Of a stretch of DNA of 55,555 nt, positions 18,058 through 26,291 are shown in pieces. Numbering within the stretch: position 1 is the first letter of the stretch; each line of letters begins with the position of its first letter. The notes under the pieces are model-generated. The model ran no database searches. It was not told the origin of the DNA and saw only the letters and a program-made list of their open reading frames with translations. This stretch comes from Dehalococcoidia bacterium (lineage in GTDB: Bacteria; Chloroflexota; Dehalococcoidia; Lucifugimonadales; Lucifugimonadaceae), in NCBI GenBank assembly GCA_002708085.1, contig PAOU01000011.1, positions 1-55,555 of the forward strand. Direction: 5' to 3'. A program made the translations under genes and the position numbers.

Positions 18058-18654
18058 TTACTCTGTATTAATTATTAAGGCATTTTGAGGTACTTTTAAA
18101 GGAGAGAATTTTCTAGACATATCTGAATTGTCTCTTTCTTTTAGATCTTTAAGTACTTTAGAGTAGGGATTTTCTTCAGAATTTTGTGAAAATCTTCTTC
18201 TAGCTCTTTCTTCTGCTGAAGCAGTTAAATAGAATTTTGATTTGGCATTTGGTAACACTATAGTTCCTATATCTCTTCCTACTACTACACAAGAAGAATT
18301 TTTCACAATATCTCTTTGTTTTTTTACCATCATTTCTCTAACATTTTTAAAACTTGATATTTTAGAGACATATTTTTCTACTTCAGAAGAATATAATACA
18401 TCTGTAACGTTAATTTTATTTATTAATACAGTTGTGATATCGATATTTGTTATATCTAAATCAAAATTTAAGGTTTTTAAATCTGTTTCTATTCTATCAA
18501 TAGTAGAATTTTGAAGATTATTTTTAATTAAAAACCAAGTTAAAGCTCTATACATTATTCCTGTATCTAAGAATCCAATCCCTAGTTTTTGTGCTGTTAA
18601 TTTTCCTACTGTTGTTTTTCCTACTCCTGCAGGACCATCTATAGTAATAATCAT
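18058..18654 (-). CDS. cmk: Cytidylate kinase, possibly truncated by an in-frame stop
   Basis: CMP/dCMP kinase, 198 residues as annotated. The P-loop is DGPAGVGKTTVGK. The catalytic and lid region has SSCVVVGRDIGTIVLPNAKSKFYLTASAEERARRR, followed by DLKERDNSDMSRKFSPLKVPQNALIINTE. Cmk normally runs to ~220 residues, with a final helix after the (D/N)T(S/T/E) strand. Here a TAA at 18058-18060 stops the protein at INTE. The same frame continues for about 20 codons, including IHQVSDEIIEKINNEYS, to a second TAA at 17998, overlapping plsC by 14 bases. This looks like the missing helix. The kinase core is intact, so the protein may still work. Confidence 0.9.
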   Translation of the reverse strand: MIITIDGPAGVGKTTVGKLTAQKLGIGFLDTGIMYRALTWFLIKNNLQNSTIDRIETDLKTLNFDLDITNIDITTVLINKINVTDVLYSSEVEKYVSKISSFKNVREMMVKKQRDIVKNSSCVVVGRDIGTIVLPNAKSKFYLTASAEERARRRFSQNSEENPYSKVLKDLKERDNSDMSRKFSPLKVPQNALIINTE

Positions 18655-18671
18655 AAATTTAGTTAGTGTTT

Positions 18672-19742
18672 TTAGTTGGGGTTTACTTGAATATTTTTTG
18701 GAATTTGCTTTACTAAAATGTCAAAAATTATTAATGGATTCACATTCATATCTAGTGTTTTTTTTGAAGACGAAAGATAATTTAACAGAATAAGAGTTTT
18801 TGAAATTGGTATTATAGAAGCAATTTTTTTTGTTTCATCAAAATACTTAGAATAAATAATTTGATGATCTTGATTTGTTTGAATCATTAAAATATCTCTA
18901 CACCAATTTGACCAGCAATCTAATTCGTTTTTTACAGAATCTTTGTTTTTTTTATATTGTCCAGATAATTCATTAGAATATTGTAATTGTTTTGATAAAG
19001 GATTTTTTAATAAATTTAATATTCTTTCAATGGTTTGATTTTGATTGTCTAAAATTATTGGATTTTCTATAATATTAATTGCTTTCCCAAAGCAACCTTG
19101 TGACAGTTTTGCTATAGTACTTAGTTTTTCAGTTTTTTCCGGATAAGTCATTTCTAATAATTTTTCTATGTTTTTAGAAGGTAGAGGAAAAAGTTTATAG
19201 GATTGACATCTTGATTTGATTGTTAAAGGTAAAAAATCTAAAGATTGCACTAATAAAATTAGTAGAAAATTTGGAGATCCTTCTTCTAATATTTTTAATA
19301 AATGATCAATGGATTCTTTTCTTAGTAAATGTGAGTCTTCTACTATAATAACTTGATAATTTCCGTAGAAAGGTTTTATTTGAGATTTTCCTAATATTAA
19401 ATCTCTAACAACACATATTGAAATCACAGTTTGTTTTGTAGTTGGGCCACAACATTTTCTTTCATCATTTTTTTTAGGGTTTGAACATACTGATTCTTTA
19501 TTAATAATTAATACATCAGGGTGATTATTAGAATTAATTCGTTTACATTGGTCACATGAACAATCTTCGACTCCTTTTTCACCTTTACAGTTGATCTCCT
19601 TGGATATATCTAGAGCTAGTGTAGTTTTTCCAGAATTTTTAGGTCCAGAAATAATAATTGAATGTGGTAAAGGATTAGATTTACAGACTTCTTTAAGGCT
19701 GTTAATTACTTTAGGATAACCTAATGTTTGCCAAGAACTAAT
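18672..19742 (-). CDS. holB: DNA polymerase III delta' subunit, apparent ATT start
   Basis: A clamp-loader subunit of 356 residues, 105 longer than the ORF-track entry that begins at an internal GTG (19427). Reading the same frame upstream gives SSWQTLGYPKVINSLKEV, a Walker A loop GPKNSGKTTLA and a zinc-binding cysteine cluster (CKGEKGVEDCSCDQC), exactly the HolB/DnaX N-terminus. No ATG, GTG or TTG occurs in frame before 19427, and a TAA lies just before the ATT at 19742. GGAGG sits 5 bases upstream of that ATT, so I start there. Downstream VIIVEDSHLLRKESIDHLLKILEEG is Walker B-like. It is flanked by lysA and cmk. The gene identity is firm; the start codon is inferred. Confidence 0.9.
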   Translation of the reverse strand: MSSWQTLGYPKVINSLKEVCKSNPLPHSIIISGPKNSGKTTLALDISKEINCKGEKGVEDCSCDQCKRINSNNHPDVLIINKESVCSNPKKNDERKCCGPTTKQTVISICVVRDLILGKSQIKPFYGNYQVIIVEDSHLLRKESIDHLLKILEEGSPNFLLILLVQSLDFLPLTIKSRCQSYKLFPLPSKNIEKLLEMTYPEKTEKLSTIAKLSQGCFGKAINIIENPIILDNQNQTIERILNLLKNPLSKQLQYSNELSGQYKKNKDSVKNELDCWSNWCRDILMIQTNQDHQIIYSKYFDETKKIASIIPISKTLILLNYLSSSKKTLDMNVNPLIIFDILVKQIPKNIQVNPN

Positions 19743-19747
19743 TTAAA

Positions 19748-19752
19748 CCTCC
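19748..19752 (-). promoter_or_regulatory. Shine-Dalgarno sequence for the ATT start of holB
   Basis: GGAGG on the minus strand lies 5 bases before ATT 19742. It follows the lysA stop at 19765. It is one of the strongest ribosome sites in the window and no other start codon is placed to use it. Confidence 0.7.
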
Positions 19753-19764
19753 AGATTTAAAAGT

Positions 19765-21081
19765 TTAAACAAAATGAGAGAGTAAATCTTCATGGGTTTC
19801 TCTTCTTTTTATTACTTGATGATTACCTTTGTTAACTATTATTATAGTAGGCCTGCAGTACATATTATAATTGCTAGACATAGCAATATTATACGCCCCA
19901 GATGTAGCTGAGATAATTAAATCATTATGGTTTAATTTTGGAAGGTAAGTTTCGTTGGATAAAATATCGCCTGATTCACAAAATTTTCCTACTATAGTAA
20001 CTTTTTCTGTAGTTTCTTCTAAAATTTTTGTTACAGGGAATATAGAATATTCTGATTGGTATAACGCAGGTCTAATATTATCTCCCATTCCTCCATCTAT
20101 ACTTACATATTTTCTTACTCCAGGAATATTTTTTATGCTTCCTATTTTATAAATTGCTACTCCTGATCTTGCTACTATCGATCTTCCTGGTTCAACTATG
20201 AGATGAGGTTTAGGTAATGAAAGTTCATCACATTTTTTTATTATTGTTTCAGATATCGCATCTGCATATTCTTTAACACTAGGAGGTTTTTTATCCTTAG
20301 ATGTATAAGTAACAGCAAATCCTCCTCCAGGGTTAAAGATTTTTAAGTTTAAGCCATTATTTCTTTGCTGATGAGCAAATTCTAATACGTAATTTATTGC
20401 GAGGACATACGGTTTTGTCTCAAAAATAGGAGACCCTAAATGAAAATGAATACCTTGTAAGTCTAGGTTAGACATTTTTGTGGTTAATTTTATCGCTTCT
20501 TCAGCTTGTCCTGTTTCAATAGGAAACCCAAACTTAGAATCTAGTGTTCCAGTAGTAGTTAAAATGTGAGTTTTAGGGTCAACACTAGGAGAGACTCTGA
20601 TTAAGACCTTTTGAGTTTTTGATGACTCAGAAGCTATTTTATTTAACAAAGAAATTTCATCAAAACTATCTAAAGTAATTGTTTCGATATCCCAATCTAC
20701 AGCTTGTTTTAGTTCTTCATATGATTTGTTATTACCATGAAAATTGACTTTATTTGAAGGAAATTTTGAATATTGAAGTACTGATAATTCACCTCCTGAG
20801 ACAACATCTATTCCTAGATTTTCATCTTCTAAAATCTTTGTAAGATGTGGACTAGAAAATGCTTTTGAAGAATAAGAAATATGGGAATTAGGATAGGATT
20901 GTTTAAATTCATTAACGAATTCTTTACAGATTTCTCTAATGGTACTCTCATCATATACGTAAAGAGGTGTACCATAGATATTTGAAATTTCTTCTAAATT
21001 ACATCCTCCTATTTCTAAAATTCCCTCTTCATTAACTTGAGAAGTAATAGGAAGTATGTTTTTTATATTTTCATTCAACAT
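19765..21081 (-). CDS. lysA: Diaminopimelate decarboxylase
   Basis: A 438-residue PLP enzyme that decarboxylates meso-diaminopimelate to lysine, the last step of the pathway. The PLP lysine is in SYSSKAFSSPHL (~residue 73). HFHLGSPI matches the barrel segment contacting phosphate, FNPGGGFAVTY is the glycine-rich loop, and GKFCESGD carries the active-site cysteine of the C-terminal domain. It contains a typical ~25-residue N-terminal extension (GILEIGGCNLEEISNIYGTPLYVYD). It lies between mazG and holB in the minus-strand run, and lysC is encoded 6 kb away. Confidence 0.96.
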   Translation of the reverse strand: MLNENIKNILPITSQVNEEGILEIGGCNLEEISNIYGTPLYVYDESTIREICKEFVNEFKQSYPNSHISYSSKAFSSPHLTKILEDENLGIDVVSGGELSVLQYSKFPSNKVNFHGNNKSYEELKQAVDWDIETITLDSFDEISLLNKIASESSKTQKVLIRVSPSVDPKTHILTTTGTLDSKFGFPIETGQAEEAIKLTTKMSNLDLQGIHFHLGSPIFETKPYVLAINYVLEFAHQQRNNGLNLKIFNPGGGFAVTYTSKDKKPPSVKEYADAISETIIKKCDELSLPKPHLIVEPGRSIVARSGVAIYKIGSIKNIPGVRKYVSIDGGMGDNIRPALYQSEYSIFPVTKILEETTEKVTIVGKFCESGDILSNETYLPKLNHNDLIISATSGAYNIAMSSNYNMYCRPTIIIVNKGNHQVIKRRETHEDLLSHFV

Positions 21082-21132
21082 ATTTGTATAATTTATTTTG
21101 TTTAAAATTTCTTATTTTGTCTAATCTTTATT

Positions 21133-21780
21133 TTATGTAATTTTTTTTATAATTGAATTATTATATTCCCTAAGAATTTCTTCAGTATTCAAACCCATTT
21201 CTTCAAGGCTTGAAACTAAATTAAATAATTTTATTGATATTTCTTCTTTAGATATTTCTTCTTTAGATTTTAATTCAAAAGTAATTTTTTGGGGGATTGT
21301 TTGTTTTTTTATTAAGTTAAGTTTTTTAGCTCTTGAATATAAACTTGCAGATTTTAATAGGGAAGGAAGGTGGTTGGGTATATTTTTTATTAAAGACAAA
21401 GGATCTTCATTTTCTTCTAGTTTTATTTTATCCCATTGTTTATGAACTTCTTTTAAATTTAAGTTACTTTTTTCTGAAGAGAAAATATGAGGATGCCTTC
21501 TTTTAAGTTTTAATGTGGCTTTTTGTAGTATTTCATCAATAAAAAACTTTTTTTCTTTTTTCCCTATATCAGCATGAAAAATGATATGAATAATTATATC
21601 GCCTAGTTCCTCAACAATTTTTTCCTTATCTTTTTCTTCTATAGCAGACACTAATTCATATACTTCTTCAATTAATAAAGTTTTTAATGAGTCATGAGTT
21701 TGTTTTCTGTCCCAGGGACATCCGTTAGAGCTTCTTAAGGTTTCTATTACTTTAATTAATTCTTCAAAATCTCTAGACAT
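21133..21780 (-). CDS. mazG: MazG-family nucleoside triphosphate pyrophosphohydrolase
   Basis: A 215-residue all-alpha NTP pyrophosphatase with the metal-binding pattern EEVYELVSAI...EKIVEELGDIIIHIIFHAD (EExxE followed by ExxD). It is preceded by the family's RSSNGCPWDRKQTHDSLK and followed by RRHPHIFSS. MazG hydrolyses (d)NTPs to monophosphates and may clear damaged nucleotides. It is shorter than the two-domain E. coli protein (~263) because the second MazG repeat is reduced to a tail. An AGGAG lies about 12 bases upstream of ATG. It is the first gene of the long minus-strand run. Confidence 0.93.
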   Translation of the reverse strand: MSRDFEELIKVIETLRSSNGCPWDRKQTHDSLKTLLIEEVYELVSAIEEKDKEKIVEELGDIIIHIIFHADIGKKEKKFFIDEILQKATLKLKRRHPHIFSSEKSNLNLKEVHKQWDKIKLEENEDPLSLIKNIPNHLPSLLKSASLYSRAKKLNLIKKQTIPQKITFELKSKEEISKEEISIKLFNLVSSLEEMGLNTEEILREYNNSIIKKIT

Positions 21781-21848
21781 AGTACAAAATTTCTCCTAAG
21801 TTATGGAAACAATTAATATATTTATATGTTTACAAGAAAATTAATTTT

Positions 21849-22526
21849 ATGAAAGTAGTAGTTTTAATTTTTAAAGGATTATTTGTTATAAGTGTGCCTA
21901 TTCTTTTGATAATCATTGCATCAGATGTTGTCATTAAAACATCATTTATTTATGAATATGATTATTGGAAATACAACATAACTGAAAGGACTAATATTGA
22001 TTTAAATAATTTGAGAGAAATAGGAAGAGATATTAGAGATTACTTTGAGAATGATCAAGAATATTTATCAATTGAGACTACTGTAAATAATCAGAAAAAA
22101 TATTTGTTTAATCAAAGAGAAGTAGAACATATGAAAGATGTTAAAAATCTCATTAATTTTCTAGATTTTATAGGGTTGATTTTAGGTTCTATTTTAATAG
22201 TTTTTTCCTGTTTATTATTTTTTTATGATAAATATTGGAAAAAAACTCTCGTAAATTTAATATTTTCAAGTGGGCTGTTCAGCATCTTTTTAATAATAAG
22301 TATTTTATTAATTTTTTTAGCTTTTTTTGATTATTTTTTTATTTTGTTTCATGAGATTAGTTTTTCAAATGATCTTTGGATTCTGAATCCTAAAACTGAT
22401 TATTTAATAATGATTTTCCCAGAGAAATTTTTTAGAGATGCTTCTTATTTAATAGGATTAATTTCTATTTTAGAATTTTTATTTTTTTATTTGATAATTA
22501 GATATTTATTTAGATTTAAAGGTTAA
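21849..22526 (+). CDS. TIGR01906/DUF1461 integral membrane protein
   Basis: A 225-residue polytopic protein. It has an N-terminal membrane helix (~7-27), an extracytoplasmic segment with LFNQREVEHMKDVKNLI, then three further hydrophobic helices. The segment FHEISFSNDLWILNPKTDYLIMIFPEKFFRD matches the conserved core of the TIGR01906 family (FHxIxFxNDxWxLxPxTDxLI..FPExFF). No function is established; lipoprotein intramolecular acyl transfer has been shown for DUF1461-family Lit proteins in Firmicutes, and the residues here are compatible with that family. It is convergent with a HAD gene, overlapping 11 bases. Confidence 0.8.
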   Translation: MKVVVLIFKGLFVISVPILLIIIASDVVIKTSFIYEYDYWKYNITERTNIDLNNLREIGRDIRDYFENDQEYLSIETTVNNQKKYLFNQREVEHMKDVKNLINFLDFIGLILGSILIVFSCLLFFYDKYWKKTLVNLIFSSGLFSIFLIISILLIFLAFFDYFFILFHEISFSNDLWILNPKTDYLIMIFPEKFFRDASYLIGLISILEFLFFYLIIRYLFRFKG

Positions 22527-23250
22527 CAAAATTCTCAATTTCAGTAATATTACTGATTGTGAGATCTTTATTTTTTGAGTTATTTTTATTATTGATCCAA
22601 ATAGAGTTAAATCCACAATTTTTTGATCCTAAGATATCTGCAGTGTAATTGTCTCCAATATGAAATATTTCTTGACTGGGTACCATTAATTTTTTAATTG
22701 CAATCTCAAAAATATTTTTTGATGGTTTTGCAGTTTCTAATTCATTCGACAATAAGATAAATTGAAAATATTTTAGTAAACCAATTTTTTCTAAATAGAT
22801 ATTGTATGTTTTAGGAGAAGTAAATCCAGTATTAGAAATCAGGCATATCTTATATTTTTTTTTATATATATTTTTAATAAGTTCTTCTACTCCATCAATA
22901 ACTTGAGGAGGATATTTTAGAAAAGCTTTATCAATTATTTTCCCTATAGAAATATTAATTTTTCTTGTTGGGACAATTTTTTCTTTCTGAGAAATTTTCT
23001 CTATTAATTGATTCACTCTATTATCAAAATTTATATCAATTCCTTTTTTATGATCTTCAGTGCATTGTTCTCTTATGTAATTCAATGAAATTTTGATGTT
23101 TTCTAAAGTAATTTTTGAGTTAATTTTTGATAATAATATGAGAATTTCATTAATTCTATATTCAGATCTATTTTCTCCCATTTGAGGTGAATCTTTAATT
23201 AAAGTGTCCCATAGATCGAAAGATATAGCTGAGATTTTTTTATAATTCAT
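22516..23250 (-). CDS. HAD-superfamily hydrolase
   Basis: A 244-residue HAD-fold phosphatase-type protein. Motif I is FDLWDTL with the two catalytic aspartates, motif II is CLISNTGFTSP, motif III lysine is in AKPSKNIFEIAI, and motif IV is HIGDNYTADILGSKNCG. The cap (~residues 20-105) is helical (C1). The GDNYTAD and KPS motifs resemble the subfamily of haloacid-dehalogenase/epoxide-like and YjjG-type nucleotidases. The substrate is unknown. It is divergent from the epimerase gene across 73 bases and overlaps the DUF1461 gene by 11 bases at the 3' end. Confidence 0.85.
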   Translation of the reverse strand: MNYKKISAISFDLWDTLIKDSPQMGENRSEYRINEILILLSKINSKITLENIKISLNYIREQCTEDHKKGIDINFDNRVNQLIEKISQKEKIVPTRKINISIGKIIDKAFLKYPPQVIDGVEELIKNIYKKKYKICLISNTGFTSPKTYNIYLEKIGLLKYFQFILLSNELETAKPSKNIFEIAIKKLMVPSQEIFHIGDNYTADILGSKNCGFNSIWINNKNNSKNKDLTISNITEIENFVNL

Positions 23251-23323
23251 ATTTAAGATGTTTGTGTTTTTTTTGAACTAGGTAATAATAAATAATAACT
23301 AATTTTATGAGTAAGGAAAATAA

Positions 23324-24307
23324 TTGATAATAGTTACAGGATGTTCAGGTTTTATTGGGTTTCATCTTTCTAAGGAATTGTTAAATAATAATTTGCCAGT
23401 ATTAGGTATTGATAATTTAATTTCTTCACAAAATATTCTTAAAAATTGGAGGTTAGAACAATTAAAGAATTATGGAATAAATTTTATAGATGTAGATATT
23501 ACGAATAAAGCAGAATTAAATAAAAAAATAAGAGACATAAATTTTTCTGGAAATTTTTCTACAATTTATCATTTAGCCGGATTAGCAGGAGTAAGGCAAT
23601 CAGTTCTAGAACCAAAGAAATATTACAATAATAATGTTATGGGGACTATTAATATGTTGAATATAGCTACAGAATTTTCTTTAGAATCTTTTGTTTTTGC
23701 TTCTTCTTCTAGTGTTTATGGGCTTCAAGATAATAGAATTCCTTTCGTAGAAAATGAAACATTAGAAAGTCCTCAATCTCCATATGCATTTTCTAAGTTA
23801 TTTGCTGAATTAATTTCTAAGGATTATTCTAATATTTCTTCTTTGAATGTATCTTTATTAAGATTTTTTACGGTTTATGGTCCTGCTGGAAGGATTGATA
23901 TGAGTATTTTGAAGTTTATCCATAATATTATTAATGAAAATCCTATAAATATTTATGGAGATGGTTTTCAAGAAAGAGATTTTACATATGTGGAAGATAT
24001 TTGCGAAGGAATTATAAAATCTAGTAGAGTTGACGGCTTTGAAACATTTAACTTAGGGTCATCACAACCTTACTCTATAATTAAGGTTCTAAGCATATTA
24101 AAAGAAATAATTAATAAAGAACCAAAAATAGAATATCTTCCAAAGCATTACGCTGATGTGAATTATACGTGGGCAAATATTGATAAAGCTAAGTCACTTT
24201 TGAAATGGCATCCTAAAACAAGTTTAGAAAATGGATTAGAAAAGACAGTGGATTGGTATAAAAATAACAAAGATTTGTTAGCATCAACTTTTGAAAAATT
24301 TAATTGA
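23324..24307 (+). CDS. NAD-dependent sugar-nucleotide epimerase/dehydratase (SDR)
   Basis: A 327-residue extended SDR. The cofactor loop is TGCSGFIGFHL. The active-site Ser region is FASSSSVYG and the catalytic YxxxK is PYAFSK. Later segments RFFTVYGPAGRIDMSILKFI and FQERDFTYVEDI are typical of UDP-glucuronate/UDP-GlcNAc 4-epimerases. It probably interconverts a UDP-hexose for surface glycans. The start is TTG 23324 with AAGGA six bases upstream; the nearby ATG at 23307 is out of frame and closes after six codons. It ends in the same frame as the recF region, which begins immediately behind. Confidence 0.88.
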   Translation: MIIVTGCSGFIGFHLSKELLNNNLPVLGIDNLISSQNILKNWRLEQLKNYGINFIDVDITNKAELNKKIRDINFSGNFSTIYHLAGLAGVRQSVLEPKKYYNNNVMGTINMLNIATEFSLESFVFASSSSVYGLQDNRIPFVENETLESPQSPYAFSKLFAELISKDYSNISSLNVSLLRFFTVYGPAGRIDMSILKFIHNIINENPINIYGDGFQERDFTYVEDICEGIIKSSRVDGFETFNLGSSQPYSIIKVLSILKEIINKEPKIEYLPKHYADVNYTWANIDKAKSLLKWHPKTSLENGLEKTVDWYKNNKDLLASTFEKFN

Positions 24308-24323
24308 AATTATACGAATAGAT

Positions 24324-24327
24324 GGAG
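24324..24327 (+). promoter_or_regulatory. Shine-Dalgarno sequence for the ATT start of recF
   Basis: GGAG followed by seven bases (ATTTAAA) and then ATT 24335. The ATG overlapping it at 24322 reads only two further codons before TAA in another frame, so the site is best explained by initiation at the ATT. Confidence 0.55.
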
Positions 24328-24334
24328 ATTTAAA

Positions 24335-25522
24335 ATTTTACTTTCTAAAATTTCTCTAAAAAACTTTAGGAATCATGTTGATACTTCTATTGATTTAGCT
24401 CCAGGTTTAAATATATTTTTTGGTTCTAATGGTCAAGGTAAAAGCAATTTTGTTGAAAGCATTTATTTGCTAGCTATTGGAAAAACATCTAGATCATCTT
24501 TTGATCAAGAATTAATTAATTATGAAATCAATTCAGGAGATAATTGTTCAATTAAAGCAATTGGATCAGATGGTCCCATTTTGTTCAATATAGAATTTGA
24601 ATTAAAACAAGATATAAAAAATTCAAATTCTAGTATTGAAGATAATAAGGCATTTAAGTATAAAAAAATCTTAAAAATAAATGGAGCTAAAGTTTCTTTG
24701 AATTCTTTTGTAGGCGTTTTTAATGTTGTTATGTTTGAAGCTAATGATTTAATGTTAATTTTTGGAGCTCCTATATTAAGAAGGAGATTTTTAGATATCT
24801 TAATTTCACAAACTGACATTCAGTATTTGAAAGCTCTTCAAAGATATAATCAGGTTATAAAAAATAGGAATAGAATTTTGAAGAATATTTCTTTAAATAA
24901 TTCTAACTATAATGAGTTAAAATTTTGGACAGATAAATTGATTGAAGATGGAAGTATGATAATGTATTTCCGACATAAAATAATTCAGAATTTATTTCAA
25001 CGTACAAGTATTTTATATGATCAATTATCTATAGAAAATGAAACTTTAGAAATAATATATCATCCTAATTTGAAATACTCAGATGATATTGATTTAAAAA
25101 ATCAATTGATACAAAAAAATGACTATGAAAAATTTATTTTTGAATCTATTGAGAGAAAAAAGAATGATGAATTAAGATATGGAACTTCATTAGTTGGCCC
25201 TCACAGAGATGATTTAGATATAAAATTGTCAGGATTTAATATTTCTAATTATGCTTCTAGAGGTCAAATAAGATCTATAGTATTGGCATTAAAGTTAGCT
25301 GAAGCTGAAATTATTAGTGAAATAAAAGAAAGTGATCCTGTAATTATTTTAGATGATGTAATGTCAGAAATGGATTCAGATAGAAGAAGATTAGTTTTAC
25401 AATTAATTAATAATTATGATCAGGTTTTAATTACAGTTCCAGACAGAAAATTATTAGATCAACCCAATCTGAAGTATTCAAAATTATTTAATGTTAATAA
25501 AGGCAAAATTAATATTTTATAA
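24335..25522 (+). CDS. recF: RecF DNA repair/replication ATPase, apparent ATT start
   Basis: A 395-residue SMC-like ATPase acting in gap repair and fork recovery. The track entry begins at an internal TTG (24467) and would lack the Walker A. Upstream in frame are LLSKISLKNFRNHVDT and GSNGQGKSNFVESIY, aligning residue for residue with the RecF N-terminus so that ATT 24335 sits where Met is expected. No ATG, GTG or TTG occurs between the preceding TGA (24305) and 24467. Other marks are LVGPHRDDLDI, SRGQIRSIVLALKLAE (signature) and VIILDDVMSEMD (Walker B). An alternative is ATG 24322 plus loss of one T, which would read MEIKILLSK. Sir2 follows with no gap. Confidence 0.9.
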   Translation: MLLSKISLKNFRNHVDTSIDLAPGLNIFFGSNGQGKSNFVESIYLLAIGKTSRSSFDQELINYEINSGDNCSIKAIGSDGPILFNIEFELKQDIKNSNSSIEDNKAFKYKKILKINGAKVSLNSFVGVFNVVMFEANDLMLIFGAPILRRRFLDILISQTDIQYLKALQRYNQVIKNRNRILKNISLNNSNYNELKFWTDKLIEDGSMIMYFRHKIIQNLFQRTSILYDQLSIENETLEIIYHPNLKYSDDIDLKNQLIQKNDYEKFIFESIERKKNDELRYGTSLVGPHRDDLDIKLSGFNISNYASRGQIRSIVLALKLAEAEIISEIKESDPVIILDDVMSEMDSDRRRLVLQLINNYDQVLITVPDRKLLDQPNLKYSKLFNVNKGKINIL

Positions 25523-26290
25523 ATGGTAAATAATATTTTAGAAGCAACAAAAATTATTAATTCAAGTAAATACATTGTAGCTGTTACAGGTGCAGGGATT
25601 TCTGTTGATAGTGGAGTTCCAACATTTCAAGGAACTGATGGTCTTTGGACTAGATTTGGAAAACCTAGTTTAAATAGTTACTCTGATTTTATTAAAGATC
25701 CTGATAAATGGTGGCTAAAAGAAATAAAATATACCTCTTCTCCTTACATTAATGAATTAAGAAGAACTCTTGAATTAGCTAAACCTAATATTGGACATAA
25801 AATTTTAAAATTGATGGAAGACTTGGGTTTAATAAAAATGTTGATTACACAAAACATTGATGGTTTACATCAGGATGTAGGTAGTAGAAATTTAATAGAA
25901 ATTCATGGAAGTAGAAAAAAATTTCGATGTATTGGTTGTAATTGGAGAAAAGATAGAGGAGAAAATAAAATTTCTAAAATTCCTGATCCTTGTATGAAAT
26001 GCGGAAAAATTATGAAATTTGATTCTGTGATGTTTGGAGAACCTATTCCGAAGGATGTATTAAACTCTTCTAGAGATTCAATTAATTATGCTGATTGTGT
26101 TTTATCTATAGGGACATCTTCTACTGTAAGGCCTGCAGCAGGATTATTTTGGATTGCTAAATCTCAAAACGCTAAACTAATTGAAATTAATATTTCACCT
26201 ACAAAATTAACTAAATTTTGTGATGTAGTCATAAAGGGTTCTACATCAGAAATTTTACCGAAACTTTTTGATAGTCTTGAAAATCATTAA
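25523..26290 (+). CDS. Sir2-family NAD-dependent protein deacylase
   Basis: A 255-residue sirtuin. NAD-binding motifs are TGAGISVDSGVPTF (~22-35), TQNIDGLHQDVG (N111, D113) and GTSSTVRPAAGL. The catalytic base is H128 in EIHGS. A Zn ribbon uses C136, C139, C157 and C160. Sirtuins remove acyl groups from lysines while consuming NAD, for example on acetyl-CoA synthetase. The linker between the cysteine pairs is short. ATG directly follows the recF TAA. The 3' end faces a glycosyltransferase with one base between stops. Which acyl group it prefers is not resolved. Confidence 0.94.
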   Translation: MVNNILEATKIINSSKYIVAVTGAGISVDSGVPTFQGTDGLWTRFGKPSLNSYSDFIKDPDKWWLKEIKYTSSPYINELRRTLELAKPNIGHKILKLMEDLGLIKMLITQNIDGLHQDVGSRNLIEIHGSRKKFRCIGCNWRKDRGENKISKIPDPCMKCGKIMKFDSVMFGEPIPKDVLNSSRDSINYADCVLSIGTSSTVRPAAGLFWIAKSQNAKLIEINISPTKLTKFCDVVIKGSTSEILPKLFDSLENH

Positions 26291-26291
26291 T

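Noticed and set aside
19425-19427. GTG 19427 as the start of holB (ORF-track entry)
   Set aside because: It removes the Walker A loop and the zinc cysteines, which are encoded intact upstream in the same frame.
24467-24469. TTG 24467 as the start of recF (ORF-track entry)
   Set aside because: It lies after the Walker A motif; the conserved N-terminus is intact upstream in the same frame.
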